Below are positions 42,169 through 51,383 of a stretch of DNA of 64,000 nucleotides, piece by piece. The stretch covers positions 61,839 to 125,838 of the forward strand of contig NZ_JABMKW010000007.1 of the NCBI RefSeq assembly GCF_013204795.1, written 5' to 3'. The position numbers were made by a program, and so were the translations under genes. Every line of letters begins with the position of its first letter. Within the stretch, counting starts at the first letter, position 1. Source of the DNA: Pedobacter panaciterrae (GTDB lineage Bacteria; Bacteroidota; Bacteroidia; Sphingobacteriales; Sphingobacteriaceae). Under the pieces are notes generated by a model, which saw only the letters and a program-made list of their open reading frames with translations, had not been told where the DNA came from and did no database searches.

Positions 42169-42678
42169 ATGGCAGAATCTCAATTACTTATTCTAGATAA
42201 AAAACAGATACAGCAAAAGATCAACAGAATTGCATACCAGATTCTGGAAGATAATTTAGACGAGAAGGAAATTGTATTGGCAGGAATATGGGACCGGGGC
42301 TATAAATTAGCCTTAAGGCTTAAGAAGGTATTGACAAAAATCTCTGATCTTAAAATCACGATGCTCAGGATAGATCTTGACAGGCTGAATACTAAATTGG
42401 TTGCTAATACTGATTTAGACGAGTCGCATTGGAAAAATAAGGTGATCATACTTGTTGATGATGTATTAAATAGTGGTAAAACACTTGCTTATGGTTTAGG
42501 CGTTTTCCTGAATACGCCACACAAAAAAATCCGTACAGTGGTACTGGTAGACAGGAGCCACAAAATTTTCCCGATAGCTACTGATTTTGTTGGTCTGGAG
42601 ATGGCTACTGTTTTAAAGGAACATGTTGATGTGGTTATGGATGTTGAAGGTGAGGAAGACAGGGTTTATTTAAGCTAG
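42169..42678 (+). CDS. Phosphoribosyltransferase (PyrR-like type I PRTase)
   Basis: 169 residues. The PRPP-binding signature is VIILVDDVLNSGKTLAYGLG, preceded by EIVLAGIWDRGYKLALRLKK and a flexible-loop region (MLRIDLDRLNTK). A VLVDRSHKIFPIATDFVGLEMAT segment is typical of the PyrR branch. PyrR-type proteins are uracil phosphoribosyltransferases and, in Firmicutes, pyr-operon attenuators; no pyr genes are adjacent here, so the regulatory role is not supported. It heads the block of acyltransferase, GT-like, ispH and hemH genes, with 39 bp to the next gene. Confidence 0.87.
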   Translation: MAESQLLILDKKQIQQKINRIAYQILEDNLDEKEIVLAGIWDRGYKLALRLKKVLTKISDLKITMLRIDLDRLNTKLVANTDLDESHWKNKVIILVDDVLNSGKTLAYGLGVFLNTPHKKIRTVVLVDRSHKIFPIATDFVGLEMATVLKEHVDVVMDVEGEEDRVYLS

Positions 42679-42717
42679 CCGTTTGCATTTGAGGCTAATT
42701 TTTCTCATTTTAGAGGG

Positions 42718-43338
42718 ATGTACCAGTCCCAAAAAAGCCCTGTAATTTTTAAGTTCTTTTCCTGGTATGTTACTTATATCATTAAGAAGGACTTTTCTTC
42801 GTACAATTTTAACAAGCTTCAGATCAAAGAAAATGAGGCTGTGCTTTTATTGGCCAATCATTTTAGCTGGTGGGACGGTTTTTTGATGTTCTATTTAAAC
42901 AAAAAGTTGTTTAAGAAACAGTTTCATGTGCTGGTTACGAAAGAAGATTACGAGAAGTTATGGTTTTTAAAATATTTGGGCGCTTTTGCTGCAGAAACGA
43001 AAGGAAAGGATGTGGTGCAAACATTAACATATGCAGGGAGCTTACTGGATAATCCTGATAATTTGGTCCTCATGTTTCCTCAGGGAAAACTCTATACTAG
43101 CTACATCGGTAGTATAACTTTTGAAAAAGGAGTGATGCAGGTTGTGAATGCTTCCAGGAAGAAATTTCAAACTATATTTTCGGCTAATCTTACAGATTAT
43201 TTTGGAGGCAGAAAGCCAGAGGCGAGGAGTTACCTCGCCACCTGGGAAGCGGAGGAGTATGTGAGTTTGCAACTACTCAAAAGTGAGTATAACAAACATT
43301 ATGGGTATGCAGTTAAAAGCCAGAGTAAAACAATATGA
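42718..43338 (+). CDS. Lysophospholipid/1-acyl-glycerol-3-phosphate-type acyltransferase
   Basis: 206 residues, a PlsC-like acyltransferase. The catalytic H-x4-D motif is LLLANHFSWWDGFLMFYLNK, and block III is VLMFPQGKLYTSYIGS (FPQG replacing FPEG). No clear signal peptide or N-terminal TM helix, so it is probably membrane-associated from the cytoplasm. It is shorter than true PlsC proteins and overlaps the next glycosyltransferase-like gene by four bases, so the two proteins work together, perhaps acylating a glycosylated lipid (inference). Confidence 0.82.
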   Translation: MYQSQKSPVIFKFFSWYVTYIIKKDFSSYNFNKLQIKENEAVLLLANHFSWWDGFLMFYLNKKLFKKQFHVLVTKEDYEKLWFLKYLGAFAAETKGKDVVQTLTYAGSLLDNPDNLVLMFPQGKLYTSYIGSITFEKGVMQVVNASRKKFQTIFSANLTDYFGGRKPEARSYLATWEAEEYVSLQLLKSEYNKHYGYAVKSQSKTI

Positions 43339-44234
43339 TCACTTTCGTTTATGCTGTGCTTGTATTTATTGTGCTGCGGTTTTCAGTTACGTTATTTAAT
43401 TTCTTATCCAATCCAAAGCTTGGCTATTACGGAAAACACTTTACAGATAAGGTTTCAGTTATCATTTCTTTGTCGGATAAAAATGATGATCCTTCTTCAT
43501 TGATCGCATCTATCAATGCTCAGGATTACACGAATGTTGAAGTTGTTGTTAAAAAACATTCAGAAACAACAGAAAAAGCAGTGGCTAAAACAACTGGCGG
43601 CTTTATTCTTTTCTTGGATGTTAATACAATTATTAATAAGGGGTTGATAAACAATCTTATTTGTCGTGCTAAGGTGTTTGATCTGGACTTGTTGAGCATA
43701 GTTCCTAATCGTAGATTTAGCGGACTATTTAGCCGGTTGGTTTATCCTTTAAGTGATTTCATTTTGCTGAATCTTTTGCCGTTAAGATTGGTGAGGTTGA
43801 GTACCCAACAAATATTTGCAACAACTAATACCGGGTGCATGTTTTTTAAAGCAAGCAGCTATAAGACGAGTGACTGGCATGGGAAAACAGAAGTTTTACT
43901 TGCAAATAAGTTCGTTTATATTGATGAAAAGGTAGGATTTGATAAGGTCTCATCGCAGTTGTTGCTGACATTTGGGAATAACATATTTGCCGTGTTAATT
44001 TACCTGGTGCTGGTTATTGCCGGACCTATTATTGTGTTGATCAATTTTGAACCGGTATTTTTGGTTTTACCTTTTGGATTGATTTTCCTGAGTAGGGTAA
44101 TGATATCTTTCCTTACAACACAAAATCCTTTTATAAATGTTTTGCTCCATCCAATTCAAATGATTATGCTCTTAGGACTGTTATTAAAGGGACTTTGGAT
44201 TAAGGTATTGACATCAGTTAAACATAAGATATAA
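43335..44234 (+). CDS. Membrane glycosyltransferase-2-like protein, degenerate active site
   Basis: 299 residues. An N-terminal TM helix, then a GT-A-like region (VSVIISLSDKNDDPSSLIASINAQDYTNVEVVV; TTGGFILFLDVNTIINKGLI), where the DxD-type metal motif reads DVN, then three or four C-terminal TM helices. The fold and topology resemble membrane glycosyltransferases of the carotenoid/hopanoid and polysaccharide type, but no Q/RxxRW motif is visible. It overlaps the acyltransferase gene and precedes ispH, which gives a lipid or isoprenoid context. I would call it a probable glycosyltransferase with uncertain activity. Confidence 0.6.
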   Translation: MITFVYAVLVFIVLRFSVTLFNFLSNPKLGYYGKHFTDKVSVIISLSDKNDDPSSLIASINAQDYTNVEVVVKKHSETTEKAVAKTTGGFILFLDVNTIINKGLINNLICRAKVFDLDLLSIVPNRRFSGLFSRLVYPLSDFILLNLLPLRLVRLSTQQIFATTNTGCMFFKASSYKTSDWHGKTEVLLANKFVYIDEKVGFDKVSSQLLLTFGNNIFAVLIYLVLVIAGPIIVLINFEPVFLVLPFGLIFLSRVMISFLTTQNPFINVLLHPIQMIMLLGLLLKGLWIKVLTSVKHKI

Positions 44235-44255
44235 GAATATGAAACTCTTTTTGTG

Positions 44256-44263
44256 TAATTTTG
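44256..44263 (+). promoter_or_regulatory. -7 box of ispH
   Basis: TAATTTTG fits TAnnTTTG. Because it covers an in-frame TTG at 44261, translation must start at the ATG at 44288. Confidence 0.6.
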
Positions 44264-44287
44264 TACATTATTAGTGTCAGAAGAAAG

Positions 44288-45136
44288 ATGAAATACGATT
44301 TAACCGTTACTATAGATAAGGCGTCGGGCTTTTGCTTTGGGGTAGTTTATGCTATTGATATGGCTGAAGATATTTTAGATCATGAGGATTACTTGTATTG
44401 CCTGGGCGATATTGTGCATAACGATGAAGAGGTTAAACGGTTAACCGATAAAGGTTTAAGGATAATCGATCATGAGCAATTGCAGGGCTTAAAGAAGGAA
44501 AAGGTTCTGATCAGAGCTCATGGAGAAGCTCCATCTACTTACCAGCTTGCATTGGAAAATGAACTAACATTAATTGATGCTTCTTGTCCGGTTGTTTTAA
44601 AACTTCAAAACAGAATTAAGAACTCACACGATGATGATGAGCAAATTCTGATCTTCGGTAAACATGGTCATGCGGAAGTAGTAGGCTTACAAGGACAAAC
44701 TGATGGGAAAGCAATTGTTTTTCAGGATTTGGCAGAGTTGGATCATGTAGATCTGCCTTCGAAATTCACTTTGTATAGTCAAACAACTAAGAGTACAGAT
44801 AAATTTTACCAGATAAAAGATGAACTCATAAGTAGGGGATATGACATTAAAGCAAATGACACCATTTGCCGACAAGTTTCTAACCGTTATACTGATTTGG
44901 AGAAATTTGTGGTAAACTATGATAAGATCATATTCGTTTCGGGGAAGAAATCATCTAACGGAAAGGTTTTATATGATGTTTGCAAAAAGTATAACGACAA
45001 TTCATATTTCATTTCAAATATTGAGGAAATAGATTTCAACTGGTTTTCTCCTAAAGATAAGGTTGGAATTTGCGGTGCTACATCTACGCCTATGTGGTTG
45101 ATGGAAGAGGTTAAAGCCTTTCTCCAAAATCATTAA
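44288..45136 (+). CDS. ispH: 4-hydroxy-3-methylbut-2-enyl diphosphate reductase
   Basis: 282 residues from the ATG at 44288 (an in-frame TTG at 44261 lies inside the promoter). The three [4Fe-4S] cysteines are in DKASGFCFGVVYAIDMAED (Cys near residue 13), IDASCPVVLKLQ and NDTICRQVSNRYTDLEKF. HGHAEVVGLQGQ and SGKKSSNGKVLYDVCK are further family motifs, and GICGATSTPMWL is at the C-terminus. It performs the last step of the MEP isoprenoid pathway, yielding IPP and DMAPP. Its own promoter separates it from the two preceding membrane-lipid-type genes. Confidence 0.94.
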   Translation: MKYDLTVTIDKASGFCFGVVYAIDMAEDILDHEDYLYCLGDIVHNDEEVKRLTDKGLRIIDHEQLQGLKKEKVLIRAHGEAPSTYQLALENELTLIDASCPVVLKLQNRIKNSHDDDEQILIFGKHGHAEVVGLQGQTDGKAIVFQDLAELDHVDLPSKFTLYSQTTKSTDKFYQIKDELISRGYDIKANDTICRQVSNRYTDLEKFVVNYDKIIFVSGKKSSNGKVLYDVCKKYNDNSYFISNIEEIDFNWFSPKDKVGICGATSTPMWLMEEVKAFLQNH

Positions 45137-45181
45137 AAAGTAATTATTGTTTTTACGGAAGATTATAAAAGTATAATAAGT

Positions 45182-45189
45182 TAATTTTG
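45182..45189 (+). promoter_or_regulatory. -7 box of hemH
   Basis: TAATTTTG, ending nine bases before the ATG at 45199; a very short leader is predicted. An in-frame TTG at 45187 lies inside the box and is rejected as a start. Confidence 0.55.
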
Positions 45190-45198
45190 GGCCATATT

Positions 45199-46212
45199 AT
45201 GGGAAAAAAGGGCGTTTTGTTAGTCAATTTAGGAACTCCGGATAGTCCGGAAGTAAAAGATGTACGCAAATATCTTGATCAGTTTTTGATGGATGAGCGC
45301 GTAATTGATGTTAATGCTTTTAACCGTACACTATTGGTTAAAGGTATAATTGTTCCTTTTCGCAGTCCTAAAACTTCAAAATTATATAAAGAAATCTGGG
45401 ATGAAAACGGATCTCCATTATTGTATTATAGCAAAATACAAGCTGCGTTAGTTCAGGAGAAATTAGGAGATGAATATCATGTTGAACTGGCGATGAGGTA
45501 TCAGAACCCTTCGATTCAGTCTGCTTTAGATAAAATGAAAGCAGGTTTGGTTGAAAGTATAAAAGTAATTCCCTTGTTTCCTCAATATGCTTCTGCTAGC
45601 AGTGGTTCGGTAATACAAAGCGTAATGGAAATTGTAAGTAAATGGACCACTATACCTCCGGTTTCATTTGTAAATTCATTTCACGATAACGAATTGATGT
45701 TAGAGGTCTTTGCTGAAAATGCAAAGAAATATCAGCCAGAGACCTATGACCACGTATTGTTTAGTTTTCACGGGCTTCCGGAGCGCCAATTGTTAAAGTG
45801 TGATCATACTGGAAATTATTGTCTGAAAAAGGACAATTGCTGTGAAACTTTAAATGATACCAATAAATTTTGCTACTCTGCGCAGGGGCATGATACAGCA
45901 AGGTTACTTGCAGAGAAATTGAATATTTCCAGAGAAAATTATACCGTTTGCTTCCAATCGCGTTTGGGTAAAGAGCCATGGGTGCAGCCATACACAACCG
46001 ATGTGTTAAAGAAACTTGCTGCTGAAGGAAAAAAACGTTTACTTGTATTTAGTCCTGCATTTGTTGCCGATTGCCTGGAAACACTTTATGAAATTACAGT
46101 TGAATATCATGAAGAATTTAAGGCCTTAGGTGGCGAACATGTTCAGTTGGTTGAAAGCCTTAATGATCATCCAAAGTTTATTGATGCCATTGCAGAAATG
46201 GCGGTGAGCTAA
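45199..46212 (+). CDS. hemH: Ferrochelatase
   Basis: 337 residues from the ATG at 45199 (MGKKGVLLVNLGTPDSPEVKDVRKYLDQFL is the family opening). Active-site His is in VLFSFHGLPERQL and the distal Glu in FVADCLETLYEI. It contains a Cys-rich insert (CDHTGNYCLKKDNCCE, then FCYSAQ) common in the Bacteroidota enzymes and possibly a metal or Fe-S site. The enzyme inserts Fe2+ into protoporphyrin IX (or coproporphyrin III) in haem synthesis. Its 3' end overlaps the convergent waaA stop by four bases. Confidence 0.94.
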   Translation: MGKKGVLLVNLGTPDSPEVKDVRKYLDQFLMDERVIDVNAFNRTLLVKGIIVPFRSPKTSKLYKEIWDENGSPLLYYSKIQAALVQEKLGDEYHVELAMRYQNPSIQSALDKMKAGLVESIKVIPLFPQYASASSGSVIQSVMEIVSKWTTIPPVSFVNSFHDNELMLEVFAENAKKYQPETYDHVLFSFHGLPERQLLKCDHTGNYCLKKDNCCETLNDTNKFCYSAQGHDTARLLAEKLNISRENYTVCFQSRLGKEPWVQPYTTDVLKKLAAEGKKRLLVFSPAFVADCLETLYEITVEYHEEFKALGGEHVQLVESLNDHPKFIDAIAEMAVS

Positions 46213-47423
46213 AAATTTTGAGCAATGTATTTAATGATCTGATCTGTTGATCCGGTCTTTGTGTTTACATACCTTTTTGCAAGATCACCCGAAGTTCTGT
46301 CCTCTGTAAGCTTTTGGAATGCAATGAATAATTCCTCAGCATTTTTAATGCTAACAGCAGCATTTATGGAGATCAGGTCTTTTGCTTCTTGAAATTTATC
46401 GTATCTAGGCCCAAAGATTACGGGCATTCCAAATGCGGCAGCCTCCAGTGTATTGTGTATCCCTACACCAAATCCCCCACCTATATAAGCAATTTGTCCG
46501 TACTGATAGATAGATGATAAAAGACCAATGTTATCTATTATTAGCGTTTGAGTATCTACAGGCTGGTTTGTTAATTCTGAATACTTAACCGATTCAGGGA
46601 TAAGTTTTACAATTTCGTCTATATGCGCTTTATCTATCTCATGAGGGGCGATAATGAATTTCCAGTTCGGATAGGCGTTAATAAGTGTTGCTAGTAAATG
46701 CTCATCAGCCGGCCAGGTACTTCCTGCAATAAGCGTGTTGTTGTTATCACAAAATTTTCTGATTGTTTCAAATTCCTTTGGCGATTTTGCATTCTCTGCC
46801 ACCCGGTCAAACCTGGTATCGCCACTGATACTTACATTGTGTATGTTTATTTGACTGAGCAACTGCTTGCTTTCTTCATTCTGGACAAAAAAGTGATTTA
46901 CAAAACTTAAAATTTTGCGGTTAAAAGAGCCATACCATTTGAAGAAAATCTGATCGGGTCTGAAAATACCGGATATAATGTAAAGTGGAATACCAGATTG
47001 GTGAAGGACTTTAAAATAATGATACCAGTACTCATATTTAGTGAATACCGCTAATTCAGGATTTATAGCTGCAATAAGTTGTTTGGCATTACTGGGTGTA
47101 TCAAGCGGCAGGTAAAATACTCCGTCAGCCAAGGCGTAGTCTTTTCTGATTTCGTATCCTGATGGGGAGAAAAAAGTAATTATAATTTGCTTTTCGGGAT
47201 AAGTACTTTTAATTTTTTCTAATAAAGGCCGGCCTTGTTCAAACTCTCCAAGTGAGGCAAAGTGAAACCAGATGTTTGACTTAGCGGGATCTATCTTTTT
47301 TTGTATTTTTTCAAAAATATTCCTTCTTCCTTGAACAAAAAGTTTAGCTTTATTATTGAACAGGGAGAATATTTTAATAATTAAACCATAAAGTTGAATC
47401 GCGATATTATAAAGCAAAAGCAT
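46209..47423 (-). CDS. waaA: 3-deoxy-D-manno-octulosonic acid (Kdo) transferase
   Basis: 404 residues. An N-terminal membrane anchor (LLLYNIAIQLYGLIIKIFSLF) is followed by a GT-B fold with IWFHFASLGEFEQGRPLLEKI (catalytic Glu), AVFTKYEYWYHYFKVLHQ, GDTRFDRV, LIAGSTWPADEHLLATL and a C-terminal IGGGFGVGIHNTLEAAAFGMPVIFGPRYDKFQEA. It transfers Kdo to lipid A on the inner-membrane face. It is the only minus-strand gene between hemH and ugd, overlapping hemH by four bases at the 3' ends. Confidence 0.92.
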   Translation of the reverse strand: MLLLYNIAIQLYGLIIKIFSLFNNKAKLFVQGRRNIFEKIQKKIDPAKSNIWFHFASLGEFEQGRPLLEKIKSTYPEKQIIITFFSPSGYEIRKDYALADGVFYLPLDTPSNAKQLIAAINPELAVFTKYEYWYHYFKVLHQSGIPLYIISGIFRPDQIFFKWYGSFNRKILSFVNHFFVQNEESKQLLSQINIHNVSISGDTRFDRVAENAKSPKEFETIRKFCDNNNTLIAGSTWPADEHLLATLINAYPNWKFIIAPHEIDKAHIDEIVKLIPESVKYSELTNQPVDTQTLIIDNIGLLSSIYQYGQIAYIGGGFGVGIHNTLEAAAFGMPVIFGPRYDKFQEAKDLISINAAVSIKNAEELFIAFQKLTEDRTSGDLAKRYVNTKTGSTDQIIKYIAQNF

Positions 47424-47484
47424 TTTGTGTTTATTTCTTATCTTAGCCGAAGATACTTCAATAAAATTAAAACCGAATTAATAT

Positions 47485-48795
47485 ATGAAAATAGCCGTAA
47501 TAGGAACAGGGTACGTAGGTTTAGTTACCGGTACTTGTTTGGCCGAAACTGGTAACGACGTTATATGCGTTGACGTTAATGAAGCCAAAGTGCTCAAAAT
47601 GCAAAATGGTGAAGTTCCTATTTATGAACCCGGATTAGATGTACTATTTCACAGAAATATTGCTCAGGGAAGATTGGTTTTTACTACTGATCTTGCAGCC
47701 GGAATTAAGGAAGCACAAATTATTTTTATGGCTTTGCCTACGCCTCCAGGTGGCGATGGTGCAGCAGATCTATCGTATATTCTAGGGGCAGCAAAAGATA
47801 TTTCGAAGCTGGTTACTGAATATAAGGTGGTTATTAATAAATCGACAGTTCCGGTTGGAACAGCAGATAAGGTGCAGGCTGTTTTTAAGGAAAATACTTC
47901 AGTAGAAATTGATGTGGTTTCTAACCCAGAGTTTTTACGTGAAGGTGTGGCTGTAGATGATTTCATGAAACCTGATAGGGTAGTAATTGGCACCAGCAGC
48001 GAAAAGGCAAAGAAATTGCTTTTAGAGCTATATGGCCCGTATGTTAGACAAGGAAATCCGATATTGTTTATGGACGAGCGATCGTCTGAGCTGACAAAAT
48101 ACGCTGCTAATTCATTTCTTGCTACCAAAATAACATTTATGAATGAGGTGGCTAACCTATGCGAAATTGTAGGAGCCGATGTTGACGCTGTACGTAAAGG
48201 TATTGGCTCTGACGCAAGAATTGGCAAAAGATTCTTATTCCCTGGTATCGGTTATGGTGGAAGCTGCTTTCCTAAAGATGTGCAAGCCTTAGCAAAAGCT
48301 GCGGATGAACATAATTATGATTTTCAGATTCTGAGAGCGGTGATGAATGTGAATGAAAGGCAGAAAATTGTTTTGGTTGATAAGCTTTTGAAATACTATA
48401 AAAATGATTTAAAAGGCAAGCACTTCGCTTTATGGGGCCTTGCCTTTAAACCAGAAACAGATGATATCCGTGAGGCACCAGCTTTGTATATTATTCAAGA
48501 GCTAGTGAAACATGGTGCAACGGTTACTGCATTTGATCCGGAAGGGATTGACAACGTAAAAGCGCTGATAGGTGATAAAATTCAGTACTCAAGCAATCAA
48601 TACGAAGCTTTGGAAGGTGCAGATGCATTGCTGATTGCAACAGAGTGGTCTGTTTTTAGAAATCCAGATTTCGAAAGAATGGAACAGACATTAACTAACA
48701 AGGTTATTTTTGACGGCCGTAACCTATACGACTTAGAAAAGATGATTGACTTAGGTTATTACTATAATAGTGTAGGCCGTAAGCTAATAAACTAA
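47485..48795 (+). CDS. ugd: UDP-glucose 6-dehydrogenase
   Basis: 436 residues. NAD-binding [24 protein letters not shown] at the N-terminus, [26 protein letters not shown], the catalytic Cys in [20 protein letters not shown], and a C-terminal UDP-binding domain ([20 protein letters not shown]). It oxidises UDP-glucose twice to UDP-glucuronate. The stop overlaps the start of the next gene by one base; that gene decarboxylates UDP-glucuronate, so the two make UDP-xylose together. Confidence 0.94.
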   Translation: MKIAVIGTGYVGLVTGTCLAETGNDVICVDVNEAKVLKMQNGEVPIYEPGLDVLFHRNIAQGRLVFTTDLAAGIKEAQIIFMALPTPPGGDGAADLSYILGAAKDISKLVTEYKVVINKSTVPVGTADKVQAVFKENTSVEIDVVSNPEFLREGVAVDDFMKPDRVVIGTSSEKAKKLLLELYGPYVRQGNPILFMDERSSELTKYAANSFLATKITFMNEVANLCEIVGADVDAVRKGIGSDARIGKRFLFPGIGYGGSCFPKDVQALAKAADEHNYDFQILRAVMNVNERQKIVLVDKLLKYYKNDLKGKHFALWGLAFKPETDDIREAPALYIIQELVKHGATVTAFDPEGIDNVKALIGDKIQYSSNQYEALEGADALLIATEWSVFRNPDFERMEQTLTNKVIFDGRNLYDLEKMIDLGYYYNSVGRKLIN

Positions 48796-49784
48796 TGGGA
48801 CGTAAAAGAGTTTTAATAACCGGTGCTGCCGGTTTTCTAGGATCGCATTTGTGCGATAGATTTATAAAAGAAGGCTATTATGTGATTGCCATGGATAACC
48901 TGATAACAGGGGATCTGAAAAATATAGAACACTTATTTGGTTTAGAGAGTTTTGAATTTGCACATCATGATGTTTCAAAATTTGTTCATGTACCTGGTAA
49001 ATTAGATTATATTTTACATTTTGCTTCGCCTGCGAGCCCTATTGATTATCTTAAAATTCCTATTCAAACGTTAAAGGTAGGATCTTTAGGAACACACAAT
49101 CTGTTAGGTTTAGCAAAGAATAAAAAAGCCAGGATGCTCATTGCTTCTACTTCGGAAGTTTATGGCGATCCAAGTGTAAACCCTCAGCCAGAGGAATACT
49201 GGGGAAATGTGAATCCGGTTGGGCCTAGAGGTGTTTATGATGAAGCCAAACGTTTTCAGGAAGCAATGACTATGGCTTATCACACCTTTCATGGTGTGGA
49301 AACACGAATAGTTAGGATTTTTAATACTTATGGCCCTAGAATGCGTCTAAATGATGGACGTGTTTTACCTGCTTTTATTGGTCAGGCCTTAAGAGGTGAA
49401 GACTTAACTGTGTTTGGCGATGGGTCTCAAACCAGGTCTTTCTGTTATGTTGATGATCTGATAGAAGGTATTTACAGGTTATTGTTAAGTGATTACGTGA
49501 TGCCGGTAAATATTGGTAACCCGGATGAGATAACAATTAAGCAATTTGGAGAGGAGATTATTAAACTAACGGGAACAAATCAGAAACTGGTTTTAAGAGA
49601 TTTGCCGGTTGATGATCCGAAACAACGCCGCCCGGATATTACAAAAGCAAGAGAGATTTTGGGCTGGGAGCCAAAAGTTAGTCGTGAAGAAGGATTAAAG
49701 ATTACCTACGAATATTTTAAATCACTGCCAGCTGAGGCTTTAATAAACAAGGAACATAAAGATTTTACAACATATAATCGTTAA
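48795..49784 (+). CDS. UDP-glucuronate decarboxylase (UDP-xylose synthase, SDR)
   Basis: 329 residues, extended SDR. The Rossmann loop is [24 protein letters not shown]; the catalytic motifs are STSEVYGDP and the YxxxK in [36 protein letters not shown] and [27 protein letters not shown] are typical of UXS. It converts UDP-glucuronate to UDP-xylose. It is translationally coupled to ugd (one-base overlap), which supports this assignment over a generic epimerase. Confidence 0.9.
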   Translation: MGRKRVLITGAAGFLGSHLCDRFIKEGYYVIAMDNLITGDLKNIEHLFGLESFEFAHHDVSKFVHVPGKLDYILHFASPASPIDYLKIPIQTLKVGSLGTHNLLGLAKNKKARMLIASTSEVYGDPSVNPQPEEYWGNVNPVGPRGVYDEAKRFQEAMTMAYHTFHGVETRIVRIFNTYGPRMRLNDGRVLPAFIGQALRGEDLTVFGDGSQTRSFCYVDDLIEGIYRLLLSDYVMPVNIGNPDEITIKQFGEEIIKLTGTNQKLVLRDLPVDDPKQRRPDITKAREILGWEPKVSREEGLKITYEYFKSLPAEALINKEHKDFTTYNR

Positions 49785-49789
49785 TAAGA

Positions 49790-50812
49790 ATGTCTAAAAT
49801 ATTAGTAACTGGAGGAACTGGTTTTATTGGTTCGCATACAGTAGTTGAATTGCATAATGCAGGATATGAGGTGGTAATTATTGATGACCTCTCTAATTCT
49901 AACCCTAAAATACTTGATCAGATAGAAACAATTATAGGAATTAAGCCAGAATTTGTTCAGCTTAACCTATGTGATGAAGCTAAGGTAAATGAATTTGCAG
50001 CAAAAAACACTGATATTGATGGAGTAATCCACTTTGCAGCTTTTAAAGCAGTTGGAGAGTCTGTACAGCAGCCACTGAAGTATTATAAAAATAATTTTTA
50101 CTCACTAATTAACCTGATTACTGCGTTTAACAGTTCAGTTAAATTGGTGTTCTCTTCATCATGTACCGTTTATGGTCAACCAGATGTGTTGCCGGTAACA
50201 GAATCAGCCCCTACAAAAAGAGCAGAATCGCCATATGGCAATACCAAACAAATAGCTGAAGAAATTTTACAGGAAACCTGTGCAGTTACACCATCATTAA
50301 ATGTGATTTCACTTCGTTATTTTAACCCGGTAGGTGCGCACGAAACTGCCTTAATTGGTGAGTTGCCAATTGGTGTACCTCAAAACCTTGTTCCGTTCAT
50401 TACACAGTCGGCAATTGGAAAACGTGGACCGATAACTGTTTATGGTAATGATTATGATACTCCTGATGGAAGTGCGATAAGAGATTATATTCATGTGGTA
50501 GATTTAGCTAAAGCACATGTTGCAGCTATTAAGCGCCTGGAAGGTAATAAAGCAGATTCAAATTACGAAGTGTTTAATTTAGGAACCGGAAAAGGATCTT
50601 CAGTATTGCAAATTATTGATGCCTTTGAGAAATCAACAGGACAAAAGCTGGATTACACTATTGGAGCAAGGAGAGAAGGTGATATCGAGAAAGTTTGGGG
50701 TGATGTAACAAAATCTGCAAGAGACTTAAACTGGAAGGCAGAATTAGACATCGATGTAATGATGTCATCGGCCTGGAACTGGGAGAAGTACTTAAAAGAC
50801 AACCCATTTTAG
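49790..50812 (+). CDS. galE: UDP-glucose 4-epimerase
   Basis: 340 residues. KILVTGGTGFIGSHTVVELHNAGYEVVIIDDLSNS is the GalE opening; VFSSSCTVYGQPD (catalytic Ser) and SPYGNTKQIAEEIL (YxxxK) follow, then LRYFNPVGAH, GVPQNLVPFITQSAIGKR, VYGNDYDTPDGSAIRDYIHVVDLA and a C-terminal GARREGDIEKVWGD. It interconverts UDP-glucose and UDP-galactose. Spaced 5 bp after the UDP-glucuronate decarboxylase gene. Confidence 0.94.
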   Translation: MSKILVTGGTGFIGSHTVVELHNAGYEVVIIDDLSNSNPKILDQIETIIGIKPEFVQLNLCDEAKVNEFAAKNTDIDGVIHFAAFKAVGESVQQPLKYYKNNFYSLINLITAFNSSVKLVFSSSCTVYGQPDVLPVTESAPTKRAESPYGNTKQIAEEILQETCAVTPSLNVISLRYFNPVGAHETALIGELPIGVPQNLVPFITQSAIGKRGPITVYGNDYDTPDGSAIRDYIHVVDLAKAHVAAIKRLEGNKADSNYEVFNLGTGKGSSVLQIIDAFEKSTGQKLDYTIGARREGDIEKVWGDVTKSARDLNWKAELDIDVMMSSAWNWEKYLKDNPF

Positions 50813-50813
50813 T

Positions 50814-51380
50814 ATGCTGTTAAGTGAGCATAAGGATCTTAAACTGGAGATAAAATCTCTTCCCGAAAAGGAAAAAGATAAATTATTGCTCAGACTAATT
50901 GCAAAGGATAAGGTTTTAACAGAACATTTGCATTTTAAGCTGCTCGAAGATGAACATGATCTGGTAGAACGTTATGAAAAACTATTGGCAACAATAGATG
51001 AAACGGCTAAAGATCTTTTATCTAATAAAAAACTCACTTCAAAAGATACACTATTAAGAATGCGTAAATTAAATGGAAGCATCAGTCATCATTTTAAGGT
51101 AACAAAGGACGTTACTACAGAAATGGAGTTGAGAATTCATTTATTAAACCAAATTCCAATAGATTTTAAAGAAGGTATTTTTTCGCCTTTGCATAAGTTT
51201 AACGAAAAACTTTCTGTTTACTTTGTTAAGTCGACAGTTTCAGTATTGAATAAGTTTTATAAACTACATGAAGATCTGCAGTTTGATTTAAAGGATCGAC
51301 TAGATACCGTGCTTAGTAAAATATATCAAAACAAAACATCTTCGGTAGCTCTGGAACTTGGACTGCCTAAAGAATTATAG
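50814..51380 (+). CDS. Unknown helical protein in the nucleotide-sugar block
   Basis: 188 residues with no signal or TM segment, highly charged and predicted almost entirely helical (LKSLPEKEKDKLLLRLIAKDKVLTEHLHFKLLEDEHDLVERYEKLL). A possible long coiled coil spans residues 1-100, with amphipathic helices in the C-terminal half. I recognise no enzymatic motif. It begins one base after the galE stop codon and ends 3 bp before rfbB, so it belongs to the same operon; its role in sugar metabolism is unknown. Confidence 0.75.
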   Translation: MLLSEHKDLKLEIKSLPEKEKDKLLLRLIAKDKVLTEHLHFKLLEDEHDLVERYEKLLATIDETAKDLLSNKKLTSKDTLLRMRKLNGSISHHFKVTKDVTTEMELRIHLLNQIPIDFKEGIFSPLHKFNEKLSVYFVKSTVSVLNKFYKLHEDLQFDLKDRLDTVLSKIYQNKTSSVALELGLPKEL

Positions 51381-51383
51381 ACT

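Noticed and set aside
47664..48227. 187-codon open frame antisense to ugd
   Set aside because: It lies wholly inside a well-conserved gene, has no promoter box and encodes a low-complexity protein unlike any family; it is a frame shadow.
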